A DNA stretch of 64,000 nt from CAYZFD01 sp964477735 (GTDB taxonomy: Bacteria; Bacteroidota; Bacteroidia; Flavobacteriales; Flavobacteriaceae): positions 1 to 64,000 of the forward strand of contig CAYZFD010000004.1 in NCBI GenBank assembly GCA_964477735.1. Reading direction: 5' to 3'. The translations under genes were made by a program, and so were the position numbers. The notes under the pieces are model-generated. The model saw nothing but the letters and a program-made list of their open reading frames with translations, made no database searches and was not told where the DNA came from. Below are positions 16,934 to 25,030 of this stretch, piece by piece (the first letter of the stretch is position 1; each line of letters begins with the position of its first letter).

Positions 16934-17521
16934 ATGAGCAGAACAAAACGTTTTGTGGACATTTTATTTTCGGGAACCCTGGTGATCACCACTTTTTGGT
17001 GGTTGGGCCCCATACTTTCGATGGCCGTAAAGTTAGACAGCCAGGGCCCGTTTCTTATCAAACAAAAAAGACAAGGCCGCTTCGAAAATGAGTTTTGGTG
17101 TTATAAAATACGCACCCTAAAAAATGACAGTGCAGCCCCCAACCCTGAGGATGAAAAAAACTTGCCCGTAACCTTCATTGGAAATCTATTGAGATGTACA
17201 GGTTTAGACGAGTTGCCTCAATTGCTCAATGTTCTAAGGGGCGAGATGTCTATAGTGGGGCCAAGGCCTCACTTGGCGGTTTATAACGTACATTATTCAA
17301 AATTTGTTGGTGCAGAAAAAATAAAAGCCCGACACCAGGTTTTGCCCGGCTTAACTGGCTTGGCTCAAGTACGAGGCTACAAGGGCCCTGCAGAAAAGCC
17401 CGAAGACATCCAGCTCCGCATAGACAGCGATTTAGAATATATTGAAAAGCAAAGTTTAGGCCTAGATTTTCACATCATCGTGCAGTCTGCCTTGTTGGTG
17501 CTTAAGGCCTTTTTCAAGTAA
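16934..17521 (+). CDS. Initiating phosphoglycosyl transferase (bacterial sugar transferase family)
   Basis: A small monotopic phosphoglycosyl transferase that moves a sugar-1-phosphate from a nucleotide sugar to undecaprenyl phosphate, starting each repeat unit at the inner membrane. From ATG 16934 it has 195 residues, the size of the PglC-type minimal enzymes: a re-entrant hydrophobic helix (~residues 7-30), KLDSQGPFLIKQKRQGR, the KIRTL segment, the catalytic Asp-Glu dyad (residues 92-93) in GLDELPQLLNVLRGEMS, VGPRP, and PGLTGLAQVRG. An in-frame TTG at 16874 would add 20 residues, but that extension does not look like the family N-terminus and lies too close to the promoter. First-sugar identity is unknown. 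Confidence 0.88.
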   Translation: MSRTKRFVDILFSGTLVITTFWWLGPILSMAVKLDSQGPFLIKQKRQGRFENEFWCYKIRTLKNDSAAPNPEDEKNLPVTFIGNLLRCTGLDELPQLLNVLRGEMSIVGPRPHLAVYNVHYSKFVGAEKIKARHQVLPGLTGLAQVRGYKGPAEKPEDIQLRIDSDLEYIEKQSLGLDFHIIVQSALLVLKAFFK

Positions 17522-17552
17522 AACAACCCTTTTCTCTATCACTTGGAGTGCG

Positions 17553-17560
17553 TATCTTTG
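17553..17560 (+). promoter_or_regulatory. -7 promoter element of purD
   Basis: TATCTTTG is an exact TAnnTTTG match 16 bases before the purD ATG. Upstream there is TTTTC about 18 bases away in place of a true TTG element. It implies a very short leader. Confidence 0.45.
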
Positions 17561-17576
17561 CCACTCAACTTTTTTT

Positions 17577-18848
17577 ATGAATATACTTGTAATCGGAAGC
17601 GGTGGAAGGGAACATACCTTTTGCTGGAAATTGTCGCAAAGCCCAAAATGCACCCAACTTTTTGTAGCGCCAGGAAATGCAGGCACAGCAAGCCTAGCGA
17701 CCAATTTACCCATACAAGTTAATGATTTTGAAAAGATCAAACAGGCCGTTCTTCAACATCAAATCGATTTGGTGGTTGTGGGCCCTGAGGATCCTTTGGT
17801 TCGCGGCATCCATGACTTCTTTTTGGCCGACGCCGCTCTAGCTTCGGTGAAGCTAATTGGCCCTTCTAAATTGGGGGCTACCCTTGAAGGAAGTAAGGAA
17901 TTTGCTAAAGAATTTATGTTTCGCCATCAAATTCCAACAGCGCCCTATCAAAGTTTTACAGCCGAAAATGTCGCTCAAGGATTGGATTATTTGGCTTCTA
18001 TTCCTGCACCCTATGTGCTAAAAGCCGATGGTTTGGCCGCCGGAAAGGGTGTGTTGATTCTTCAGGATCTAAAAGAAGCCCAAGAAGCTTTAAAAGAAAT
18101 GCTGCTCGACAAAAAATTTGGCGAAGCCAGCACCCGAGTGGTCGTTGAGGGCTTTTTAGACGGTATTGAGTTGTCTTGTTTTGTGTTAACAGATGGTCAA
18201 GATTATGTCACGTTTCCTATGGCCAAAGATTATAAGCGCATTGGAGAGGGCGACACAGGACTTAACACGGGAGGAATGGGCGCTATTTCCCCTGTTCCTT
18301 TTGCCGACAAGCACTTTATAGATAAAATTGAAAAACGCATAGTGAAACCCACCATTGATGGTTTGCAAAAAGACAACATCCCCTATGTGGGGTTTGTGTT
18401 TATAGGCCTAATCAAGGTGGGGGATGATCCTTTTGTGATTGAATATAATGTGAGAATGGGCGATCCCGAAACCGAAGTGGTTTTGCCACGCATCCAAAAC
18501 GACCTCGTGGACTTGTTGTGGGCTGCCGCAAATAAAACGCTTAAAAATGTTGAAATAAAAACAGACCCTAGGGCAGCCACTACAGTCGTAGCGGTTTCAG
18601 GGGGCTATCCCGAAGCCTATGAAAAACGAAAAGTCATTAGCGGATTGGAGCAGGTCACAGCATCCATAGTTTTTCATGCAGGAACAAGTCAAGATGAAGC
18701 CAAAACATTAACAAACGGAGGAAGAGTGTTGGCCGTTACTTCCTATGGAGAAAATTACACCGAAGCCTTGAAAAAATCCTATGAAAGCCTGAAACAAATT
18801 AAGTTTGAAGGCATGTATTATAGATCGGATTTAGGGTTTGACCTATAA
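17577..18848 (+). CDS. purD: Phosphoribosylamine-glycine ligase PurD
   Basis: PurD (GAR synthetase) joins phosphoribosylamine and glycine with ATP, the second step of purine synthesis. The 423 residues match the usual length. Motifs are MNILVIGSGGREHTFCWKLSQS at the N-terminus (first 20 residues are diagnostic), VVVGPEDPLVRGI, IGPSKLGATLEGSKEFAK, the ATP-grasp stretch VLKADGLAAGKGV, VVEGFLDGIELSC, LNTGGMGAISP and EYNVRMGDPETEVVLP. It has its own promoter element and no purine neighbours. Its TAA stop overlaps by 6 bases the end of the convergent small gene on the minus strand, leaving no room for a terminator. Confidence 0.97.
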   Translation: MNILVIGSGGREHTFCWKLSQSPKCTQLFVAPGNAGTASLATNLPIQVNDFEKIKQAVLQHQIDLVVVGPEDPLVRGIHDFFLADAALASVKLIGPSKLGATLEGSKEFAKEFMFRHQIPTAPYQSFTAENVAQGLDYLASIPAPYVLKADGLAAGKGVLILQDLKEAQEALKEMLLDKKFGEASTRVVVEGFLDGIELSCFVLTDGQDYVTFPMAKDYKRIGEGDTGLNTGGMGAISPVPFADKHFIDKIEKRIVKPTIDGLQKDNIPYVGFVFIGLIKVGDDPFVIEYNVRMGDPETEVVLPRIQNDLVDLLWAAANKTLKNVEIKTDPRAATTVVAVSGGYPEAYEKRKVISGLEQVTASIVFHAGTSQDEAKTLTNGGRVLAVTSYGENYTEALKKSYESLKQIKFEGMYYRSDLGFDL

Positions 18849-19070
18849 AAAAGAATGGGCAGAGGGATCCTTGTCCTCTTCGCCTCGCTTGTTGAATCCA
18901 ACCAATTGTTTAGACCAATACACAAAGGCTACAAAACCTACAACTAAAAACAACCAATTTACGGCATTGGCCAAAGTCCAGGATTCCAACTCTAAGGCTC
19001 TTAAAAAATCAAGAGGAGCAAAGAGTACATTTACAAATAAATCTTCGATAGCTTTAAATAATGCATTCAT
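18843..19070 (-). CDS. Small flavobacterial membrane protein (DUF6341-like)
   Basis: A 75-residue protein beginning MNALFKAIEDLFVNVLFAP, with a single hydrophobic segment (around residues 35-56, VNWLFLVVGFVAFVYW) and a charged tail ending EEDKDPSAHSFL. I recognise this as the small conserved protein found beside purD in many Flavobacteria, sometimes mislabelled uracil phosphoribosyltransferase; the DUF number is from memory. No enzyme motif is present. The start at 19070 is chosen over an in-frame upstream ATG at 19136, because the conserved sequence begins here and a good promoter lies between the two. It is antisense to nothing but overlaps the purD stop by 6 bases. Confidence 0.75.
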   Translation of the reverse strand: MNALFKAIEDLFVNVLFAPLDFLRALELESWTLANAVNWLFLVVGFVAFVYWSKQLVGFNKRGEEDKDPSAHSFL

Positions 19071-19125
19071 AAATCTGGTTTTTGTGGCGATGAACTTCAG
19101 CAGAAATTCACCTATATTTACGAAG

Positions 19126-19155
19126 CAAAAATACAAAAAGGCTTTATGTTAACAA
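19126..19155 (-). promoter_or_regulatory. Promoter of the small membrane protein gene at 18843-19070
   Basis: On the minus strand TTG (19155-19153) is separated by 19 bases from a perfect TATTTTTG (19133-19126). The -33 part lies inside the first codons of the divergent gene at 19146. The leader to the ATG at 19070 is about 50 bases. Confidence 0.55.
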
Positions 19156-20027
19156 GGGTTTTCAAGAAATCTTCTAACAGCACCATGTTGGGCCTTGTTT
19201 TCTTGTTTTTGGCCACTGCTATCCTCAACCTTTGGGGACAAAGCCTGTTACACATTTTTCATGCGCTTTTTTTAATGTTTTTGGTTTTATTGCTGCAACA
19301 GCAATTGATTAAAACCTATGAATTTAAAAGTAAAAATAGCTACCATTTGTTGTTTTCTTTGCTCTTTATTTTATGTTTTCCTTCAGTCTTTTTCGATCCA
19401 CAAAGCCTCTGGGCATTGAGCTGTTTACAAGCCTCCTTGCTCATTGTAGAATCCTTAAATAAAAACAACAGCTTTCGCCTTTTCGAAAGCGCATTGCTTT
19501 GGACCATCGGACTCATGATTTTTCCACCGATGACTTTGTTCATTATGCCAATATTTTTGCGCCTCATGCAGCAAAGACTACTTCATTTAAGAGCCTTTAT
19601 TTTGGTGGCCTTAGCCATGGCTACGACTTGGCTGATTGCTTTTGTTTTTGATGTTTATTTAGACACAAATTTCATGGGATTTTTGAAGTGGAAACCTAGC
19701 TATGCCGATGTTAAAGCATCTTCACCCTACTCATGGATATTGCTTTTGTTTCTAATCATCAATACTTTTGCTTATACCGTTGTTGGTATAAGGTGGCAAG
19801 GTCAGAAAAAACACCATTTTCATTTCTTGCTCGTATGGCTTTTTTGGGCCACAACATTTGTGTTCATAGCACAAGAAAACCACAACGCATTAGGGTTTTT
19901 AATGTTGCCTGTGTCCATCATTTGCAGCCAAAACCTTCAACATTTACCAGCACTAAAATATAAAGAAGGCTATATTTGGTTCTGCATACTGCTTATGCTT
20001 GTCTATCGACTTTCCTTATCTTTGTAA
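19146..20027 (+). CDS. Integral membrane protein of unknown function (DUF6427-like)
   Basis: A 293-residue protein with about eight hydrophobic segments spread over its full length and short polar loops, beginning MLTRVFKKSSNSTMLGLVF. It resembles the flavobacterial membrane protein family usually found next to the small purD-adjacent protein (DUF6427 as I remember it). Nothing in the sequence points to a substrate. It is divergent from the small gene at 18843-19070, and the start of one contains promoter elements of the other. The following DUF4254 gene begins only 8 bases after its stop. Confidence 0.7.
   Translation: MLTRVFKKSSNSTMLGLVFLFLATAILNLWGQSLLHIFHALFLMFLVLLLQQQLIKTYEFKSKNSYHLLFSLLFILCFPSVFFDPQSLWALSCLQASLLIVESLNKNNSFRLFESALLWTIGLMIFPPMTLFIMPIFLRLMQQRLLHLRAFILVALAMATTWLIAFVFDVYLDTNFMGFLKWKPSYADVKASSPYSWILLLFLIINTFAYTVVGIRWQGQKKHHFHFLLVWLFWATTFVFIAQENHNALGFLMLPVSIICSQNLQHLPALKYKEGYIWFCILLMLVYRLSLSL
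20017..20024 (+). promoter_or_regulatory. -7 promoter element ahead of the DUF4254 gene
   Basis: TATCTTTG, an exact TAnnTTTG match, lies in the last codons of the preceding membrane-protein gene, 11 bases before the ATG at 20036. The nearest TTG is 15 bases upstream, slightly short of the usual spacing. Confidence 0.4.
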
Positions 20028-20035
20028 AAAAATTT

Positions 20036-20644
20036 ATGGAACTCAGCCTACGAGCATTTAAAATTTTTCAAGAAGCCATCAAGGTTTATCATATTGAAGA
20101 TTCGGTTTCACAACCGTTCGAAAATCCCTATGCCAAAAGCGATTTGCTAGAACATTTGCTCTATCGAAAATGTTGGATCGACACCGTTCAGTGGCATTAT
20201 GAAGACATCATTCGAGATCCCAAGATTGATCCCGTTAAAGCTCTAGCACTTAAAAGAAAAATAGATGCCTCAAATCAAGATAGAACGGATATGGTAGAAT
20301 TCATAGACAGTTATTTTTTAGACTTATACAAAGCCGTTCAAACCAAGCCCAACGCGCGCTTCAATTCCGAAAGTCCAGCTTGGGCGATCGATCGCTTGTC
20401 GATTTTGGCCCTTAAAATCTATCATATGTCTGAAGAAGCCAACCGCTCTTCTGCTACTGTTGATCATCGCAAAAAGTGTCAGGAAAAACTACAAGTACTT
20501 CAGCAACAAAAAGCGGATTTGTGCCAAGCCATAGACGAATTGCTAGCAGAAATACAAGCTGGAGACAAATACATGAAAGTCTATAAGCAAATGAAAATGT
20601 ATAATGATGACGACCTGAACCCCGTCTTGTATCAACCCAAGTAG
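20036..20644 (+). CDS. DUF4254 family protein
   Basis: A 202-residue, mainly alpha-helical cytoplasmic protein without signal peptide. I recognise it as DUF4254, a family typically located beside a GT9 heptosyltransferase-like gene in Bacteroidetes, which is the arrangement here (2 bases apart). Features include YRKCWIDTVQWHYED, a predicted long helical hairpin around residues 135-175 with Gln/Lys-rich heptads, and NPVLYQPK at the end. The start at 20036 is preferred to an in-frame upstream ATG at 19976, which would lie within the preceding gene and before the promoter element. A role in lipopolysaccharide core assembly is an inference from the neighbour only. Confidence 0.8.
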   Translation: MELSLRAFKIFQEAIKVYHIEDSVSQPFENPYAKSDLLEHLLYRKCWIDTVQWHYEDIIRDPKIDPVKALALKRKIDASNQDRTDMVEFIDSYFLDLYKAVQTKPNARFNSESPAWAIDRLSILALKIYHMSEEANRSSATVDHRKKCQEKLQVLQQQKADLCQAIDELLAEIQAGDKYMKVYKQMKMYNDDDLNPVLYQPK

Positions 20645-20646
20645 CT

Positions 20647-21681
20647 ATGAATCCTCGCCCGCATCTTCTTGTTTTTCGTTTTTCAGCTATGGGCGATGTC
20701 GCCATGTTGGTTCCCGTTTTTCGGGGCTTGTTTGAGCGTTATCCAAACCTTCGAATAACTTTTGTTTCGACCCCACACTTGCAACCGCTTTTTGCAGAAT
20801 TTGATCGCCTCCACTTTTTTGAATTCCAACCCAAAGAGAAGCATAATGGCATTGGCGGTTTATGGAAAATTTTTCAAGAATTGAAAAGCCTCAAGCCTGT
20901 GGCTATAGCCGACCTTCACGCTGTGATTCGTAGTCGTATTTTAAGCCTTTTTTTTAGATTGTTTTTTTATAAAGTGGCCTCAATTAACAAAGGTAGAAAG
21001 GAAAAAAAAGCACTCACCAGTTATCCCAAAAAACTATGGGAACCCCTAGCCTCAACCCACTATCGCTATGCTTCAGTTTTTACTCGGTTAGGGTTCGAAA
21101 TAGATTTATCAGACCATTTATTCCCTTCCAAACCAAGCCTCCATAAAGATCTTCGCTCCTCTATTCCCCAAACTGAACTTAAATGGATTGGCATAGCCCC
21201 TTTTGCTTCCTTCGCCGGCAAAACCTACCCGATGGATTTGATGCAACAAGTAGTCGCAGCGATGTCTCAAAATTATCAAGTTATTTTGTTTGGTGCTGCT
21301 GGAAAAGAAGCCCAGCAGTTGCAACTTTGGGAAAAAGCCTATCCAAATGTTTATTCAGTGGCCGGGAAAGTTGACCTGGCGGCCGAACTTTCGGCCATCG
21401 CTCACTTAGATTTAATGATTTCCATGGACTCGGCCAATGGACATATGGCTGCAAACTATAATGTTCCAGTAATCACTGTTTGGGGACTCACACACCCCTA
21501 TGCAGGCTTTGCGCCATTCAGACAGCCTTTAGAGCATTGTGTGCTGCCCAGCAGAAAAGAATTTCCAAAAATTCCAACCTCGGTTTATGGAAATAAAATC
21601 CCTAAAGGCTATGAGCATGTCATGCGAAGCATTCAGCCCAAAGAAATTATCGACAAGGCAGTTGAGGTTTTAAAGCCCTAA
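20647..21681 (+). CDS. Glycosyltransferase family 9 (heptosyltransferase-like)
   Basis: A 344-residue GT-B enzyme of the ADP-heptose:LPS heptosyltransferase family. The N-terminus LLVFRFSAMGDVAMLVPV carries the conserved acceptor-side Ser-x-GD element, followed by a C-terminal donor domain with IGIAPFASFAGKTYP, VILFGAAGKEAQQL and the SMDSANGHMAA motif that binds the sugar nucleotide. It probably extends the lipid A core on the cytoplasmic face. It lies 2 bases after the DUF4254 gene and converges with the reductase gene, whose stop overlaps its own by 4 bases. Confidence 0.9.
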   Translation: MNPRPHLLVFRFSAMGDVAMLVPVFRGLFERYPNLRITFVSTPHLQPLFAEFDRLHFFEFQPKEKHNGIGGLWKIFQELKSLKPVAIADLHAVIRSRILSLFFRLFFYKVASINKGRKEKKALTSYPKKLWEPLASTHYRYASVFTRLGFEIDLSDHLFPSKPSLHKDLRSSIPQTELKWIGIAPFASFAGKTYPMDLMQQVVAAMSQNYQVILFGAAGKEAQQLQLWEKAYPNVYSVAGKVDLAAELSAIAHLDLMISMDSANGHMAANYNVPVITVWGLTHPYAGFAPFRQPLEHCVLPSRKEFPKIPTSVYGNKIPKGYEHVMRSIQPKEIIDKAVEVLKP

Positions 21682-22727
21682 ACATCATCGAAATCGACTA
21701 CGATGTTGGACGTGGTGGGCCGTGATTGGCAAGCTAGAATCAGTCCTTCATCGAGTTCGCTTTCTGTGAGAATTTGGTTGTTGTCCATGACAACATTTCC
21801 ACTTTTTAGCCGTCCAATACAACTACAACAAACGCCTCCTTGACAAGAATAGGGAACATCAATTTTTTCAGACAAAGCCGCTTCTAATAACGTTTTTTTA
21901 CCCCTCATTTCAAATGAAAACGTTTCGTCATCGACCACAACAGAAACGCTACAATTTCCATCGAAAGCCGTGTTGTTTTGAGCCCCATCAGACACTGTGC
22001 TAAAAAATTCTTTATGAATAATGGCTTCTTCAACGGCCGACTCTAGCAAGGCTTTTTCAACGGTTGCAATCATTCCTTCAGGGCCACACAAGTAAAAGGC
22101 ATCAAAACTTTCTTGTGCGTGCATATTTTTTAAAACATAGCCAACAGTTGAGGCCTCTATACGTCCAAAAAGACTGTTTTCTTGGTTTGATTGACTGAAC
22201 ACATCGTAAACCACAAACCGGTCAGAATACAGGTTTTGTAATTGCTGAATGTCTTCCGAAAACAAACGATCGTTGGGAGTTTTATTGCCATACACCAAGA
22301 CCACTTTGTTGAGAGAATCGTGTAAAGCTGTTTTAATGATCGACAAAATGGGGGTGATGCCACTGCCCGCAGCAAAACAAACGATCGACTGGGCTTTGTT
22401 GGGATTGTTTTCGAACACAAACCGACCTTCGGGAGGAAAAACCTCTAAACTTTGGTTTGAAGTTAATTTTTGATTCGCAAAACTAGAAAAAACACCACCC
22501 GACACCTCCTTGATGGCCACTTGCCACAACGCCTCGTGAGGGGCAGAACACAAGGAGTAGGCACGCCGAATCAACTGACCCTCAATCTCTGTTTGAAGAC
22601 TTAGATATTGTCCGGCTTTGAAGGCAAAAACATCTTTGAGCGAGGCGGGCACATCAAAAGTTAAAGACACAGCACTTTTAGTTTCTTGTTTAACAGCGAG
22701 AAGAGGGAGCATATAGGGTTTAGACAT
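21678..22727 (-). CDS. FAD/2Fe-2S ferredoxin-NADP reductase-like oxidoreductase (PaaE type)
   Basis: A 349-residue flavoprotein reductase with three modules: an FAD domain with RRAYSLCSAP, an NAD(P) domain with FAAGSGITPILSII and FYLCGPEGMI, and a C-terminal plant-type 2Fe-2S domain with the spacing C-x4-C-x2-C in SCQGGVCCSC and a fourth Cys in LACQSRP. Such proteins pass electrons from NADPH to an oxygenase or ferredoxin. No phenylacetate genes are nearby, so a PaaE function in phenylacetate degradation is not supported. The start at 22727 is chosen because the homologous sequence begins at MSKPYMLPLLAV and a TATTTTTG element lies directly upstream; the frame remains open to 22802. Confidence 0.88.
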   Translation of the reverse strand: MSKPYMLPLLAVKQETKSAVSLTFDVPASLKDVFAFKAGQYLSLQTEIEGQLIRRAYSLCSAPHEALWQVAIKEVSGGVFSSFANQKLTSNQSLEVFPPEGRFVFENNPNKAQSIVCFAAGSGITPILSIIKTALHDSLNKVVLVYGNKTPNDRLFSEDIQQLQNLYSDRFVVYDVFSQSNQENSLFGRIEASTVGYVLKNMHAQESFDAFYLCGPEGMIATVEKALLESAVEEAIIHKEFFSTVSDGAQNNTAFDGNCSVSVVVDDETFSFEMRGKKTLLEAALSEKIDVPYSCQGGVCCSCIGRLKSGNVVMDNNQILTESELDEGLILACQSRPTTSNIVVDFDDV

Positions 22728-22742
22728 CGTAGCAATTTTTGA

Positions 22743-22750
22743 CAAAAATA
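22743..22750 (-). promoter_or_regulatory. -7 promoter element of the PaaE-like reductase gene
   Basis: The minus strand reads TATTTTTG 15 bases before ATG 22727. A TTG at proper spacing is not evident. It excludes the longer frame starting at 22802. Confidence 0.4.
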
Positions 22751-22774
22751 AAGAACTCATTGGTAAAAATCCCT

Positions 22775-22782
22775 TATTTTTG
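22775..22782 (+). promoter_or_regulatory. -7 promoter element of the ABC-2 type membrane subunit gene
   Basis: TATTTTTG lies only 6 bases before the ATG at 22789, so the transcript should be leaderless or nearly so. It overlaps the in-frame TTG at 22780, which therefore cannot be the start. Confidence 0.4.
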
Positions 22783-22788
22783 GTCATT

Positions 22789-24273
22789 ATGAGTCGCTCC
22801 ATAAGCCACTATTTTCTAATCCTTCAATGGAAGTCCTTTCTTCGGTCGCCATCTTTTGCCACCAATCTTTGGTTTAAAATCCTTCAAATTATTTTGGTGC
22901 TTTATTTTGTTGTTGTGCTTTTGGCGCTGGGTTTTGGCGCTTATTACATTATCGAGGAGTTCTATAAATCCGACCCTCTTCAGGTGGTGAATGGTTTTAT
23001 GATTTATGGTGTTGGCTTTTGGATTGTGTATCGATTTTTTCTGCAAAAAATGCCTGTTCTAAACGTCCAACCATTCATGATGTTGCCTGTTTCGAAAAGC
23101 ACGCTAGTGCACTTGGCTTTGGGAGCGTCTAGCTTTTCTTTTTTCAATTGGATTAATGCGTTTTTCTTCATTCCTTTCAGTGTGGTTTTATGCATGAAGG
23201 GCTACCCATTCTTTCAAGTGCTGAGTTGGCATTTTGGCATCATGGGGCTGGTATATTTCACAAATTATTTAAACCTTCTCATCAACAACAAGAACATTTT
23301 TTTCTATGGCACACTTGTGTTGATGTTAGGCTTCTTTGCTATTGATAAGTGGACTTCCTGGAGTTTGGTGGCGCAATCGGGTTTAATTTTCGAGGCTTTC
23401 TATGATCAGCCCTATATGGCTATTTGGCCATGGGGGCTTACGATATTGGCCTATTTTGGTGCTTTTCGGCACTTTAAAAAAGCATTGTACCTCGATGGCT
23501 TGCTTCAAAAAACACACACGAGTGTTCGTGAATACAACTTAACTTGGCTGAACCGTTTTGGCCAAATGACCCCTTTCCTTAAAAACGACCTAAGACTCAT
23601 ACTAAGAAACAAACGATCGCGCACAACGGTTATCGTTTCAATCTTATTTTTGTTTTATGGACTTCTTTTCTTCTCAGAAAACTTAGCAGCCTATGAAAGC
23701 CCTATTTGGAAAATTTTTGCAGGAATTTTCGTCAGTGGCGGCTTTTTGTTCACTTTTGGCCAGTATGTGCCGAGTTGGGACAGTGCCTATTATCCATTTC
23801 TGATGAGTCAGAACATTCACTATAAAGAATATCTCCAGTCGAAGTGGTTGTTGATTGTGGTGGCGACGGTTGTGAGCTTGGTGATCGGCACATTTTACCT
23901 ATACTTTGGTCTTGGAGCCTACCTCGCAGTCTTGGCAGGGGCACTCTACAATATTGGGGTGAACAGTTACCTAGTTTTGTGGGGAGGTGCCTACATTAAA
24001 ACGCCCATTGATCTGAATTCAAACAAAAAAGCATTTGGCGACAAACAGGCCTTCAATTCTAAAACCTTGTTGTTGACCATCCCCAAGCTCGTTTTGCCTG
24101 TTTTGGTTTATGCGGCAGGGCATTACCTTTTAGGGGTTTATTGGGGGTACTTTTTTGTGGCCACGCTTGGCCTAGCAGGGTTATTTTTTAAAGGGGCTGT
24201 TTTTAAAAAAATTGAAGGACTTTACAAAAAACAAAAATATAGCACATTAGCGGCCTACAAAACCAAATTTTAA
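22789..24273 (+). CDS. ABC exporter membrane subunit, DUF5687-like
   Basis: A 494-residue integral membrane protein with about twelve hydrophobic segments. The N-terminal basic stretch MSRSISHYFLILQWKSFLRSP (first 20 residues) and two halves joined by a hydrophilic region around 240-280 (KNDLRLILRNKRSRTT) look like ABC-2 type permeases of the DUF5687 family. The ATP-binding subunit follows after 3 bases, so the pair forms one exporter of unknown cargo. The start ATG at 22789 is preferred over TTG at 22780, because the latter lies in the promoter element. Confidence 0.8.
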   Translation: MSRSISHYFLILQWKSFLRSPSFATNLWFKILQIILVLYFVVVLLALGFGAYYIIEEFYKSDPLQVVNGFMIYGVGFWIVYRFFLQKMPVLNVQPFMMLPVSKSTLVHLALGASSFSFFNWINAFFFIPFSVVLCMKGYPFFQVLSWHFGIMGLVYFTNYLNLLINNKNIFFYGTLVLMLGFFAIDKWTSWSLVAQSGLIFEAFYDQPYMAIWPWGLTILAYFGAFRHFKKALYLDGLLQKTHTSVREYNLTWLNRFGQMTPFLKNDLRLILRNKRSRTTVIVSILFLFYGLLFFSENLAAYESPIWKIFAGIFVSGGFLFTFGQYVPSWDSAYYPFLMSQNIHYKEYLQSKWLLIVVATVVSLVIGTFYLYFGLGAYLAVLAGALYNIGVNSYLVLWGGAYIKTPIDLNSNKKAFGDKQAFNSKTLLLTIPKLVLPVLVYAAGHYLLGVYWGYFFVATLGLAGLFFKGAVFKKIEGLYKKQKYSTLAAYKTKF

Positions 24274-24276
24274 ACC

Positions 24277-24996
24277 ATGATTAAACTCGAAAATTTACAT
24301 AAATCATACGAAGGAAACCAAGTGCTTTCTCTACCGTCACTTCAAATTTCTAGGGGCCAGAGTTTGGGTTTGGTCGGGAATAATGGTGCCGGAAAAACCA
24401 CCCTTTTTAGTTTAATCCTAGACCTGATCAAACCCACAAAAGGGCACGTCTATATAAATGATGTAGCGGTGAACAAGTCTGAAGATTGGAAGTCAATTAC
24501 AGCAGCCTTTTTAGATGAAAACTTTTTGATAGGCTACCTCACACCAGAAGAATATTTTGGTTTTGTGGCCGATCTTAGAAAAGTAAACCCCGAAGCTCTC
24601 CAAGTTTTCTTGGGTCAGTTTCAAGAATTTTTTAACGGGGAAATTTTATCCAAAAAAAAATACATTAGAGATTTATCAAAAGGAAATCAAAAAAAGGTGG
24701 GTATCGTTGGCGCACTCATCGGTCAGCCCAGTCTCGTAATCCTCGACGAGCCCTTTGCCAATCTTGATCCAACAACACAAATTCTCTTAAAAAAAATCCT
24801 TAAAAATTTAGCATCCCAGCAGGGCACAACAGTCCTTATTTCGAGTCATGATTTGCAACATGTCACAGAAGTGTGTGAGCGTATTGTGGTGCTTGAAAAA
24901 GGAGAAATCGTCCAAGACAAAGCCACAACCCCACAAACACTAAAAGAATTAGAAGACTTTTTCACTAAGCTAATCCGTGAGGAGAATGCTAATTGA
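24277..24996 (+). CDS. ABC transporter ATP-binding protein
   Basis: A 239-residue ATPase with Walker A in GNNGAGKTTLFSL (residues ~34-46), a shortened signature motif LSKGNQKKVG, Walker B LVILDEPFANLDP and the switch His in SSHDLQHV. It powers the neighbouring permease. Substrate is unknown; two-gene systems of this type in Bacteroidetes are annotated as ABC-2 exporters. It ends 34 bases before sprE, so the two could be cotranscribed. Confidence 0.92.
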   Translation: MIKLENLHKSYEGNQVLSLPSLQISRGQSLGLVGNNGAGKTTLFSLILDLIKPTKGHVYINDVAVNKSEDWKSITAAFLDENFLIGYLTPEEYFGFVADLRKVNPEALQVFLGQFQEFFNGEILSKKKYIRDLSKGNQKKVGIVGALIGQPSLVILDEPFANLDPTTQILLKKILKNLASQQGTTVLISSHDLQHVTEVCERIVVLEKGEIVQDKATTPQTLKELEDFFTKLIREENAN

Positions 24997-25030
24997 TATA
25001 CTAAAAACACAAAAATACAGTTTAAATAAC

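Noticed and set aside
18838..19152. Plus-strand open frame of 104 codons opposite the small purD-adjacent gene
   Set aside because: The minus-strand protein has conserved membrane-protein sequence and a full promoter; the plus frame has neither.
21678..22727. Assignment of the reductase to phenylacetate degradation
   Set aside because: No paaABCD or related genes are present; the homology only supports a general ferredoxin-type reductase.
22780..22788. TTG as start codon of the DUF5687-like gene
   Set aside because: The TTG overlaps the -7 promoter element TATTTTTG and cannot be transcribed; ATG 22789 is used.
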